A stretch of 64,000 nt of DNA from positions 1 to 64,000 of the forward strand of contig QKWP01000063.1 in the NCBI GenBank assembly GCA_003550325.1. The letters are read 5' to 3'. Shown one piece after another: positions 36,058-46,547 of this stretch. Each line of letters starts with the position of its first letter. The stretch's first letter is position 1. The translations under genes were made by a program, and so were the position numbers. The DNA is from Gigaspora rosea. Taxonomy: Eukaryota; Glomeromycota; Glomeromycetes; Diversisporales; Gigasporaceae. Below the pieces are notes generated by a model. It saw nothing but the letters and a program-made list of their open reading frames with translations. It had not been told where the DNA came from and ran no database searches.

Positions 36058-36502
36058 CCACCTAGGATCCTTCTTGCCAGAACCTTCTACAACAAGTATT
36101 TACATGAACTTACACTGAGTATAGGACAAATATTTCATAGATTTTTTCATCTACTAGAACTTGAACCAGGAACCTCTAGTATAGGGCAGTGTTGTCACAG
36201 GAAAGCTCTGGACAATTTGTGGACAATTGTGAACAATTGTGGACAGAAAAATAAATCTTAATTACTTAAAATTTTATTGAGATAGCCTATTTTTTTTTCA
36301 AAAAAATATTCAAAACTAAAAAAAATATATAATCATATCTTTCTTAAACTTATTTATGAAATTTTAAAGTCAAAATATTCTTTGGACAGTTGTGGACACT
36401 GTGGACATTTGAATAGAGACATGGGTAAAAAAAGTCTTGAACATAGTAAACATGACAACACTGGTATAGGTATAGGTGCCTAGACCACTAGACTACAGGG
36501 CC
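36058..36502 (-). mobile_element. tRNA-derived SINE-like unit, split by a hAT MITE
   Basis: On the minus strand, from 36502, GGCCCTGTAGTCTAGTGGTC looks like a tRNA 5' half with an A box. After a 277-bp insertion, AGAGGTTCCTGGTTCAAGTTC looks like a T arm with a B box. The 3' part ends near GGATCCTAGGTGG at 36058, a tail also seen (complement) at 42347. It cannot fold into a proper acceptor stem, so it is not a working tRNA. Pol III-driven SINE origin is inference. Confidence 0.6.
36187..36463. mobile_element. hAT MITE (277 bp) inside the SINE-like unit
   Basis: Perfect 11-bp inverted ends CAGTGTTGTCA lie next to an 8-bp duplication GTATAGGG (36179-36186) / GTATAGGT (36464-36471). Subterminal GGACAATTGTGGACA-type repeats are characteristic of hAT. 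The ends match those of the hAT-like element at 1186-12822. Confidence 0.9.
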
Positions 36503-36906
36503 TATACCCTGTTTTCGTTTTACATATTTTTTTAATTTTTATTTTTTTATTTATTCTGGCACTTTGCAAAAACCTTCAACAATTTCCAAATTGCAAAACA
36601 TGAACTCTTACTTTAGAAAAATAAAGTTTTGGGGCTTAGTTTATTTTTTATTTAGTTTGCTTACAGTTTTGTTTTTTGTTTGTTTTTTTTTACTTATTTT
36701 TTTAATTTTATTTTATTTTATTTATTTTCCACTTACTTCAAAACTTTGCAAAAAAACAACCTAACTTTTCTGGCACTTTACAAGAACACCAACTCTAACT
36801 TCTCTAGCACTTTGCAAGAAGTAGCGAATATGAGCAAATATGATATTAAAACAAAAAAGAAAATAATAGCTAACTGCAGAGTAGGAAAAATAAGAGTGTT
36901 GAGTTA

Positions 36907-37956
36907 GCAGTCATAGGACATTTCCATTTAAAATTAATCAAAATGCTGTCTATAATAAAAATTATAAAAAAAACATATGAATTTACTATATAACTTTGAG
37001 CTAAGATCTTCATCAATCTAACTTATTAACTTAAAATTAAATTTTACAATTATATAGAACAAGAAAAGAAGAAAAAATTGAGCTTAAAAACCAAGTTAAA
37101 ATTTTGTTATTTTTGTACAATTTCAAAATGTAACTTCGTCAAAAACAAATATTTACTAATTTTAAATCAGCAATTTTGTGTAAAATTATGCTCTGAACAA
37201 CTTTACATAGGCGACAGAAGTAGATTACCTTGAAAGAAAAATAGGTTATCTATGTACTAAAGTTAAAATTTTTGAGTTTTCAATATAAAACTTTTTTTTT
37301 GATTAGGTAACCTACTTCGGACCCTTAAGCAAAGTTGTTCAGCACGTGATTCTACTCGATCTAAAACTGCCGCGCGTTTTCTCGGACCTTTTACTAAGTA
37401 AAAAATGGGTTTAAAGTTTGAAAAAAAATTTTTTTTTAAAAAAAAATTTTTTTCGAACTTTAAACCCATTTTTCACTTAGTAAAAGGTCCGAGAAAACGC
37501 GCGGCAGCCTCAGATCGAGTAGAATCACGTGCCGAACAACTTTGCTTAAGGGTCCGAAGTAGGTTACCTAATCAAAAAAAAAGTTTTATATTGAAAACTC
37601 AAAAATTTTAACTTTAGTACATAGATAACCTATTTTTCTTTCAAGGTAACCTACTTCTGTCGCCTATGTAAAGTTGTTCAGAGCATAATTTTACATATAA
37701 TTGCTGATTTAAAATTAGTAAATATTTGTTTTTGACGAAGTTACATTTTGAAATTGTACAAAAATAACAAAATTTTAACTTGGTTTTTAAGCTCAATTTT
37801 TTCTTCTTTTCTTGTTCTATATAATTGTAAAATTTAATTTTAAGTTAATAAGTTAGATTGATGAAGATCTTAGCTCAAAGTTATATAGTAAATTCATATG
37901 TTTTTTTAAAATTTTTAATTATAAAAAGCAATGAATGGGAAATGTCCTATGACTGT
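36907..37956. mobile_element. 1,050-bp foldback element with arms over 500 bp
   Basis: The two halves are almost perfectly inverted around position 37432. The outer ends are GCAGTCATAGGACATTTCC and the complement of ACAGTCATAGGACATTTCCC, flanked by TA (36905-36906, 37957-37958). The centre is an A/T run inside AAAGTTTGAAAAAAAATTT. The two similar 68-codon ORFs (37263-37469 minus and 37405-37611 plus) mirror each other because of this symmetry and are not independent genes. Confidence 0.93.
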
Positions 37957-37959
37957 TAG

Positions 37960-38457
37960 TATTTTTATAGAATTAGATGCGATAAAGTGCGAAAGTGTTT
38001 AAAATATTATGATATTTTTTATTCAGTTTCATTTTTTTGGTTTTATTTTTTTAATTTTTTATTCAGTTTCAAGAATATATAATAATATATAATAAAATAT
38101 GTAATATTAATTAAATATTTAAAATATAATATATAAAAAAGAATATATAATTTTATAATAAATTGCAAAAACTTGCAAAAACTTGCAAAAACTTGCAAAA
38201 ACCTGTAAAATGTTTAAAAAATTTGCAAAAAGCATGATTATATGAATATTATTATTAATTAATCATAATATCTCATTAATTTATGCAAGTTTGTGCCATT
38301 TTTCGCAAGTTTTTAATGTTTGTTGCTTATAATATTTTTACTATATTTCAAATATACTATGCCATAAATGTTTGTAATTATTACACTTTTGTAATACTCC
38401 GAAGTTACTATAGCATAAACTTTTGTAATTATTACTTTTACATAATTCTTTGAACTA
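37960..38457. other. Spacer with a short tandem repeat
   Basis: AACTTGCAAA is repeated at 38160-38200. The TTGCAAAAACTTGCAAA words are shared with the array at 14985-15960. No gene. Confidence 0.5.
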
Positions 38458-40023
38458 AGGGGCTGCCAGAAATCAGCTGATTTCTTAGGGGGGGTCTCTG
38501 GCCTAGTCAGGTTACTATATATCCCTTATTTTGATTAGCTAATACAACATATTATTTATATAATATATATTTAAAAATACTATATATAAAAATTTTATTA
38601 GTTAATAACTTTTGATCCACTGGCCCAATTTGATGATTTAACTACCAAATGATCCTCTCAAAGAGAGGTTTCTATCAAGCCCCAAATCACAAGAATCTAA
38701 TTACAGGATCATAAGATCAATATAAATTTGTGCATTATTACTATATATAGTATTTATTTAATAAATACTATATATATAGTAATAATGCACAAATTTATAT
38801 TGATCCTATGATCCTGTAATTAGATTTTTGTGATTTTGAACTTGTTAAAATCTTCTTTTTGAGAGGATCATTTTGGTAGTTAAATCATTCAAATCAGACC
38901 AATGGATTAAAAATTATTTATTATATTCTATATAATATTTAATAATAAATAACTTTTAATCTACTGGTCCAATTTAGATAATTTAACTACCAAAATGATC
39001 CTCTCAAGTAGAGAATTCTAACAAGCCCAAAGTCACAAAAATCTAATTACAAGATCATAAGATCGATATAGATTTGTGTATTATTACTATATAGTATTTA
39101 TTTAATAGGGAATAGAAATTTTTGCACCCGCAACATATCACACCTCCTGATTCCGACCAATCAAATCGCACAATTTTGTAGACAAAAAATTTTAAGTTTT
39201 AAAAATTAAAAATTTTACTAGTAAAATAAATAAGCGATATCAACCCATATAATGTAAAATTTTATTCTGAACAACTTTTTCTAAGTCATAAAGATATATT
39301 GTCTTAGTAAAAAAATACTGTTTTATAGAAAAATCAAAAATTTTGATCGTTAGCACATATAAAACTTTTTTTTACTAATATAATCTATATTTAAGTTCAA
39401 GTATTACATGTAAAATTTTACGCTAAACAACTTCATTCTAAGTTAAAAAGTAGATTGATTTAGTAAAAAAAAAGTTTTATATGTGCTAACTTTGGGAAAA
39501 TTTGATTTTTCTTATAAAACATTTTTTTTACTAAGAGAACCTATCTTTACGACTTAGAAAAAGTTGTTCAGAATAAAATTTTACGTTATATGACATGCTA
39601 TTTTATATATATTTTACACTTTATTAAGTAAAATTTTAAATTTTAGAAAAATAAAATTTTTTGCCTATAAAATCGTGCGATTTGATTGGTCGAAGCAGGG
39701 GGTGCGACATGTCGCGGGTGCGACAAATTTATTTTCCCTATTTAATAAATACTATATAGTAATAATATGCAAATTTATATTGATATTATATGATCCTGTA
39801 ATTAGATTTTTGAGGTTTTGGGCTTGTTAGAATTCTCTATTTGTGGGATCATTTTGGTTGTTAAGTTATCCTAATTGGACCAGTGGATCAAAAGTTATTA
39901 ACTATTTAAGTTTATAAATATTTTTAATAAAATTTAATATACGCGAAATTTGATTGGCTATTAAACTAGTTAAGTAGAGGAGAGTGTATAGTAAATGGAA
40001 ATCAGGTGATTTTTGGCACCCCC
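38458..40023. mobile_element. Composite palindromic element with TA flanks
   Basis: The ends AGGGGCTGCCAGAAATCAGC and the complement of GGGGGTGCCAAAAATCACCT are flanked by TA (38456-38457, 40024-40025). Inside are two successive large palindromes: one centred near 38762, the other near 39105 and split by the element at 39108-39738. Both use the same blocks (GATCCACTGG, TTTAACTACCAAA, CTAATTACAGGATCATAAG). Exact ends are less certain than for the other elements. Confidence 0.65.
39108..39738. mobile_element. MULE-like element with long inverted repeats (631 bp)
   Basis: A 9-bp duplication TATTTAATA lies at 39099-39107 and 39739-39747. The ends start GGGAATAGAAATTT and GGGAAAATAAATTT, and the arms remain complementary for about 300 bp (GACCAATCAAATCGCAC; AACTTTTTCTAAGTC). 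A 9-bp duplication with long arms points to a Mutator-like element. No transposase. It sits in the centre of a host palindrome. Confidence 0.85.
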
Positions 40024-40570
40024 TAGTAGTAAGTTTACTCACATGTAAATACTTATGGAGGTTTACACATATTTTTTTGCTGATATTATAATTAAATAAA
40101 TAAAGTTTTATATATTAGAAAGAAAAAAATTATAGATAGAGTTCTATCTCTATGGTAATCCTATATATTAGCCAATTAAATTAGGGTTGGTAACATTTCT
40201 TTATATTTTTTTATTAGTAAATTGGAAGGATTATAGCTAATTTTAATTGGGCAATAATAAGCAATATTTATATAATTAAATACTTAATTTTGATAGGCTA
40301 TTTATATAGCTCACCATGTTGACTTGTTACTATGAATTGATACTCTTATTATAATTAATATAGTTAGTAAACTGGAATATTTTCTGAATATTTTTTGAAT
40401 ATTTCTAGTATAATAATCTAGAATATTTTTGAAATATAATTTTATTTTATTTATAAGGCTAAATACATTTATACTAAGTTTTTCCAAAAAGTAAAAGTCC
40501 TAGTATGAGTTAAATTATTGTTAAATCAATAAAAATTGGTGCATACTAAAAGATAATCTTCTAGTATGTA

Positions 40571-41133
40571 CAGGTGACTCTCGTTAATATCAACCTATTT
40601 GAACCTATTTAAAATTATATTTATAGTAATGTAATATAGATCATATAATGTTAGTTTATATCTGATAGTAAATAATTATATCATTTTGGACCAATAAAAT
40701 CTTATGTATTAAGATTGATATAGTTATTTAAGAACTGTTATGGAACTGAAGAACTGGACCAGACCAGAAATATTATATTAATGGTTCTCTTAGAAACTAA
40801 ACCAGACCAGATCAAACTGATGCATCTCTAGATATATACAGTCAACACTCTCTAATCCAAACTGCTGGAACTGCTTTTTTTTACTATATAAAAAGTTGAA
40901 AAGTTCAGTTTTCAAAAAGTTATATATAGCTTATCCGAACTTTATGATGAAATTTACAAATGTCCTAGAAGATTTTGTTTGATTTAGAAAGAGTTTAATA
41001 ATGTTCGGTTTAGAGAGGTTTGGTTTAGAGAGAGGCAACTGTATAAAGGAATTTTGATATACAAAAATTTGTAAAAATTTGATTTGTAATTTAGGTTAAT
41101 ATTAACATAGATTGATATTATCAGGGTTACCTG
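40571..41133. mobile_element. pogo/mariner-type MITE (outer, 563 bp)
   Basis: The ends CAGGTGACTCTCGTTAATAT and the complement of CAGGTAACCCTGATAATATC are flanked by TA (40569-40570, 41134-41135). A second MITE is inserted inside (40839-41041). Confidence 0.85.
40839..41041. mobile_element. pogo/mariner-type MITE (inner, 203 bp)
   Basis: The ends CAGTCAACACTCTCTAATCC and the complement of CAGTTGCCTCTCTCTAAACC are flanked by TA (40837-40838, 41042-41043). It is nested in the element 40571-41133, so it is the younger insertion. Confidence 0.88.
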
Positions 41134-41284
41134 TATATAATAGTCTACTATAGATTTGCTACATACTTGCATATATTAATAGCATTTTGGTAAAATATTA
41201 ATAAGATTTTATTAGGTATATTGATATTAGCAATATAATAGTAACAAATAAAACTATTTTAATATTTTATTTTCAATTATTATA

Positions 41285-41626
41285 AAACGCACCTATGGTA
41301 TTGAACACTATAGGTAAACTAGATTTGCAAATCTGTGTAACAAAAACAAAAAAAATAAACTTTTATAAAACAAAAAATAAATTTTAATTACTTTAGGGTT
41401 AGGGTGAGGCCTGGGATTTTATTAGAAGTATTAGTATATACAAAATTTAGCAAGGAATTTTTTTTATTAGAGCCCAAAGCTAGTTTCATAAGCAAAATTT
41501 TGAGATATAAATGTTTTTTTAAAAAATAAACAAAAAAAATGAATATTTATGTTACATCTAATCTTAAAATTTGATTTCTATTCTAAAAATTTGTGTAACA
41601 TAGCGTTTAACGCCATAGGTGCATTT
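41285..41626. mobile_element. Tc1/mariner-type MITE (342 bp)
   Basis: The ends AAACGCACCTATGGTATTGA and the complement of AAATGCACCTATGGCGTTAA are flanked by TA. Interior TTTAGCAAGGAATTTTTTTT and TTTTGAGATATAAATG are shared, diverged, with 60270-60350. Confidence 0.82.
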
Positions 41627-41639
41627 TAGCAAACTGGTT

Positions 41640-43000
41640 TTATTTTTAGTTCAAAAGTGCTAAAAATAAAATATTAGAATATTCAATATATTTAAATATA
41701 TATTGCCAATATCAATTTAACCTCTAGTTTTTTTTACTAATATGCTACTAATATAGTGATATATTCATAGTAAACTATTTGATACATACTAGAAGACATG
41801 TTTCTCAGTTGGCATATAATATTTATTAATTTAACCTGTGCAGATTAGCTAGGTTATAGCTTAACCTATACACTTGTAGTCATAATGTACAATTAAACTA
41901 CTATAGCTACTTTTTTTGTTAAGTTTAACCTAACCCAGTATCTGCATATTGCTATCTTTATAAGTATTCCTAGTTATTTAGAACTCTCAAACTAGTTAGC
42001 TCAAAAGGATTAGTTTATCAGGCATTAAGTGCTTTATATTTTCTTTTTTAATACATGCTTGTAAAATGCATATCCTTTTACTTGAATATAACTACAGTAC
42101 TACTACAGTAGGCAAGTTGTTGAGAACCCTTCAAAACTCTTGTGCTGCCCCATTTTTTCCATTTACAAACCTACACAATCCCATTTTGCAGCACTATCAA
42201 AAGTTTGTACTACTTTTATTCAGGTCTATTCAAGCAGGTATTAGATTTTCTAGTTCTTTGAATTTATTCACTCTAACAATTATATCATGTGTTTGCACTA
42301 TCTAATACTAGCTTGAATTTCTCTGAATAACTCAAGCATTACATGGACTCACCTAGGATCTCCTATTATATCTAGTGTGACTAAATTTCCAGGTTGTAGA
42401 ACCCAACTAATTGATAAAATCTATTGCTTTAGCATGGCTAAATTATCTGAAATCATCTCTAGAAGAATTTGAACTCTGTACCTATAATAAATTACTTGTG
42501 GAGTGACAACCATCCAACTACACTATATGACCATATACACAAAAATTAAATTTTATTTAAAAAAAAAACCAATAAAAATACATTTAACTACTAATATAGC
42601 AATTAAATTTAATTTAAAATCCTTTTTTATTCTTTCACACAGTATAGCAGTAAAAGTTAATGTTTTATTTAAATATGTATAAACAATATCAATATATTTA
42701 TATTCTATTAGTTACTCGTGCAATTAATACATAATAATGTTCTTTTGTGATTGACTATCACAAAATTTATTTAGAGTATATGCTAAATTTAGTGATCTAA
42801 ATCCGGGAACTTTAAAAAAGACACAATTTTATAAATTAGGGCATATATTTAAATAACCTAAACACTAATAAAGTAAATATTCCTTAACTATAAATTCAAA
42901 ATAATACTTGCATCAGTAACTTCAATAATCGGGAAGTTCAATTGATTCAATAGGTCTGCTTACTAAACATAAAATTTAAGATTAATTTAAGCCAAAGCAT
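41640..43000 (-). other. Spacer with a SINE-like unit
   Basis: At 42345-42540 the minus strand reads TAGTGTAGTTGGATGGTTGTC (A-box-like) and CAGAGTTCAAATTCTTC (B-box-like) with the GATCCTAGGTG tail, as in the unit at 36058-36502. The 79-codon ORF at 42066-42305 has no recognisable domain. The remainder is AT-rich. Confidence 0.5.
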
Positions 43001-46000
43001 TTATAGAATTTTTTTCAAATAGATACCTTTAATTGCTTGCGATATTTTTTGTGTGTTAATAATTTTACTAGTGTACATAAAATCCGGATGTTTTGGTAAA
43101 TTAATTGGTAATGTTTTAGCTATTTTATCAGCATCTAAGAATTGCTTTTTAATTTCATTATTATCTGAATTCTTCATGCTTTCAACCCATTTATAAAGTT
43201 CATCAAAAACTTCACCAGCAAGTGGTCGTTTTTTTGGATCAGAATCCATGCATTTATTAGCCATTTTAATATAGCATTCTGGAGTTCCTGGTGCAAACTC
43301 TGGTCGTAACCCAATGCAAATTTTTACAGCAAGTTCTTCATTAAATTGATAACCATCAAAGGGTCTTTGGCAAGTTGACATCTCTGACATAATGACTCCA
43401 AAGCCATAACTATCCGCTTTTTCAGTAAACTTCTGGCCTGATAAAACCTCTGGAGCGACGTAAGGCATGACGCCATAAATGCAACCCTCTAAATCATTTT
43501 CATTGTATTTTTTAGATAATCCCATATCCGAGATGTAAGATTTCATATTTTCGCTAATTCCTTTATGTTGCAAAATATTATCACTGTGAAAATCTGCATG
43601 AATATACCCTGTAACATGAATTTTTCGTAAATCATTTGAAATATCCAGTAGTAATTTTAATTTGGCTTGCCAGTTAAGGTCACGAAAATTTGTTCTTAAA
43701 AACTTATAAAGATTTCCATTGTTAACATATTGAAGTACCATCATATATTCATTCGTTTCTGTATTCTGAGTTAACCCATATATTTTGAGCTTGCTGCCAG
43801 TTAATATACATTTCATATGATTTTTGAACTTAACGAATTTATAAAAATGAATTAATACAACTATATGTTTAATAACAATAATAAATTTAACTTACTTCTT
43901 TCAAAGAAGAATCTGATAGGGTCTTGGGTGCAACGACGCTGGATGGTTCACGAGATCTAAAATAGTTATGGTCGTCTGTTTTCACAATTTTTCGTATACC
44001 ATCAGACCAAGTTGCAGAGTATACACAGCCAAATCCACCTTCACCAATTTTATCAGTGATACTTAATTTATCAAATGGAATCCATTCAATAACATTCTCA
44101 TATCTAGTAGTTCTAAGCTGAAACTCTTTTATACAATAGTCAACATCTTTATTTCCACATGTCCACTTTTGAATCATTATTTCAGGATCAGACATGATGC
44201 ACCAAGATTCATCCGTGTTGTATTCACCACAGTGCTTACATTTTCCATATTTGGAATCCCTTTTTTTGTTATAAAATACTATATTATTTATTTTACATAT
44301 TTATATAATCTTTAATTTCAATAAAATAATTTTATACTTACCGACTAATTAGTTATTATTTAATAAATAAATAAGTTATGATGAATTACTAATCTTAAAT
44401 TAGATCCGATCAAATATGTGTATTTTTATACTCACCTAAATTAATGTGAATAAAAAAATTAAATAGCAATAAACATGAACTTGTATATCATATTTTAATT
44501 ACTTAGTTTAATAAAGGATTTCATAATTAATGATTTAGCTTCCAATTTCAGACAAAATAAGTGACGTATTTATGTGATACATAAATTCTATTTTTAAAGT
44601 AGACTTATTTACATAATCAGTTACTGGTAAATATGTATCATAAAAAAGCTTATTTTATTAGCGTGCGTGTCTGTGTCGTAATTTTAAAAATAGAAGTAGG
44701 AACTTTTAAACTCCCACGTATTCTCAAAATATATTAATTATGAAACCCCTAATACGTTAAATAATCTTTATATTTATTGTAAAAAGTTTCTATTAAATTT
44801 AATAAAGATAAAAGCAAGGTCTCACCTTTAACATTTAAAAAAAAAATAATAATAATCTTTATACTCACGAACTAAATTAATGCGAATTAAAATAGTAAAT
44901 ATACATGAACTTGAATTGCTTATTTTAAATACTTAGTTTAATGCGTTAAATAATCTTTATACTCACTTCCTAAATTAATACGAATAAAAAGAAATTAAAT
45001 TAATGCGAATTAAAATAGTAAATATACATGAACTTGAATTGCTTATTTTAAATACTTAGTTTAATGCGTTAAATAATCTTTATACTCACTTCCTAAATTA
45101 ATACGAATAAAAAGAAATTAAATGTAAATAAACATGAAATTGAATAGCTTATTTTAATTACTTAATTTATTACGTAAATGATCTGTATACTCACAAACTA
45201 AATTAATTCGAATGAAAAGAAATTAAATAGTAAATAAAAATGAACTTGAATTGCTTATTTTAATTACTTAGTTTAATACACAATTGCTCATTATACTCAC
45301 GTACTAAATTAATGCGAATAAAAAAAAGTTAAATAGTAAATAAGCATGAACTTGAATAGCTTATATTAATTACTTAGTAAATACTCACGGACTAAATTAA
45401 TGCGAATAAAAAGAAATTAAAATAGTAAATAAACATGAACTTGAAGAAGTTATTTAATTACTTAGTTTAATACGTAAATAATATTTATACTCACGGACTA
45501 AATTAATGCGAATAAAAAGAAATTAAATGTAAATAAACATGACTTGAATTGATTATTTTAATTACTTAATTTAATACGTTAAATGATCATTATACTCACC
45601 AACTAAATTAATGCGAATAAAAAAAAATTAAATAGTAAACAAATATAAACTTGAATGGCTTATTTTAATTACTTAGTTTAATACGTGTATTTTTGTACTC
45701 ACAATCTAAATCTGGTTTAAAAAAAATAGTCAATCATAAATTTGATATTTATCTAACACATTTAACTAGTAATAAATATTTTATACTTACTCAACACTAT
45801 GTAAGCAATTTAAGATTATTACTTAATAAAAATTGTTAAATTTTAAATCTTAATAATAATTCTTATTCTTACTCTCTAATGATTACAGTAAATAGTTGAG
45901 ATTTTAGATTTTAAAAAAATAAAAAATAAAAATAAATAAATAACCCACTTGTAAAACCAATTTTGAAATTCGCCATAACTTTCTTTTAATACTTTAATTC

Positions 46001-46388
46001 CGTAACTATAAAATCCGTAACTATTTATTCCGTATCTATAAAAAACTGCAGTTTTAAAAATTCCCATAGAATTACCAGACTTGGCCGATTTGAGATAATA
46101 TTCAAAAGCCTTGTACTTATCGATTTCAACCCCAATTCCTAAATAATAACAATGGCCGACATAATACATTCCATCTGAATTATTCATATTTGCTGCCTTT
46201 TGATAATAAGTAAACGCCTTTTTTGCTGCCTTTTGATAATAAGTAAACGCCTTTTTTTCATTCTTCTCAATTTCGATCCCATGTTCATAACAATATCCAA
46301 GCCAGAATGTTTCTTCTGGATTAGCAAACAGTTTACTAAAAGCATTAGTAATTTGGCCAATTTTACTTAAACCAATATCCTTTGACAT
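43001..46388 (-). CDS. Sel1-repeat / zinc-ribbon-like / TKL kinase gene with micro-exon array
   Basis: Predicted exons: 46388-45949 (Sel1 repeats; NPEETFWLGYCYEHGI, KAFTYYQKAA twice), a chain of 3-nt micro-exons (see 44342-45875), 44259-43896 and 43828-43001. Joined they give 556 codons without a stop. After the array, YGKCKHCGEYNTDESWC resembles a two-Cys-pair ribbon. The kinase has G-loop IGEGGFGCVY (about 231), VAPK lysine (about 272), HADFHSDN catalytic loop (about 358, HRD arginine changed to Ala), DMG (about 382) and APE (about 406). The intron 43895-43829 has GTAAGT...AG and keeps phase 0. The catalytic Asp, metal Asp and Asn are kept, so it may be active on Ser/Thr. It is likely cytoplasmic. 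Alternative: two genes, Sel1 (ending at the TAG at 45876) and kinase, with the array upstream of the latter. Confidence 0.6.
44342..45875 (-). repeat. Tandem array of intron-like units separated by 3-nt micro-exons
   Basis: Units of 73-120 nt (one of 433) each begin GTGAGTATAAA or GTAAGT and end CATTAATTTAG on the minus strand, with a T-rich tract before the branch-like CATTAAT. Triplets between AG and GT, in transcript order: AGA 45875-45873; TGTTGA 45796-45791 (6 nt); ATT 45705-45703; TTG 45602-45600; TCC 45497-45495; TCC 45391-45389; TAC 45303-45301; TTT 45197-45195; GAA 45092-45090; GAA 44969-44967; TTC 44871-44869; none at 44435/44436; TCG 44344-44342. In the phase set by the Sel1 exon these spell KDVEFCPPTLKNSR and run into DSKYGKC. 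The two other phases hit stops. The last acceptor (A-run then AG at 44261-44260) is the weakest site. Confidence 0.75.
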
Positions 46389-46547
46389 TTTAGATACTAA
46401 ACGATTTATGTTACAAGAAAATTTAGTAGTCGTAGTTATGTAGCTTATATAATACTAAATTAAGGTTTATGAAAACTGTAGCCTTCTGCATACGTTATGT
46501 TCAGTTCTTAACTTTTAGTAAAATGTGATACATTTGTCATGATGAAT

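Larger units (their letters stand above)
35340..36900 (+). repeat. Dispersed repeat array, inverted relative to 14985-16420
   Basis: TTTAGGACTGGAAAACCAAG and GATCTGTAGTCTAAATC match the complement of 16040-16100. Downstream CTGGCACTTTGCAAGAA units recur at about 35620, 35860, 36560 and 36770, separated by T-rich stretches. ORFs of 60-75 codons here are Phe-rich and are not genes. A SINE-like unit (36058-36502) is inserted within. Confidence 0.75.

Noticed and set aside
37263-37611. Two nearly identical 68-codon ORFs on opposite strands
   Set aside because: They are mirror images produced by the 1,050-bp inverted repeat; composition is dominated by the A/T run at the centre.
44271-44341. Acceptor TATAG at 44279 for the last array intron
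   Set aside because: It looks better than the A-run acceptor at 44260 but, in the phase set by the micro-exons, leads to a TAA within a few codons; kept as an alternative if the kinase gene starts separately.
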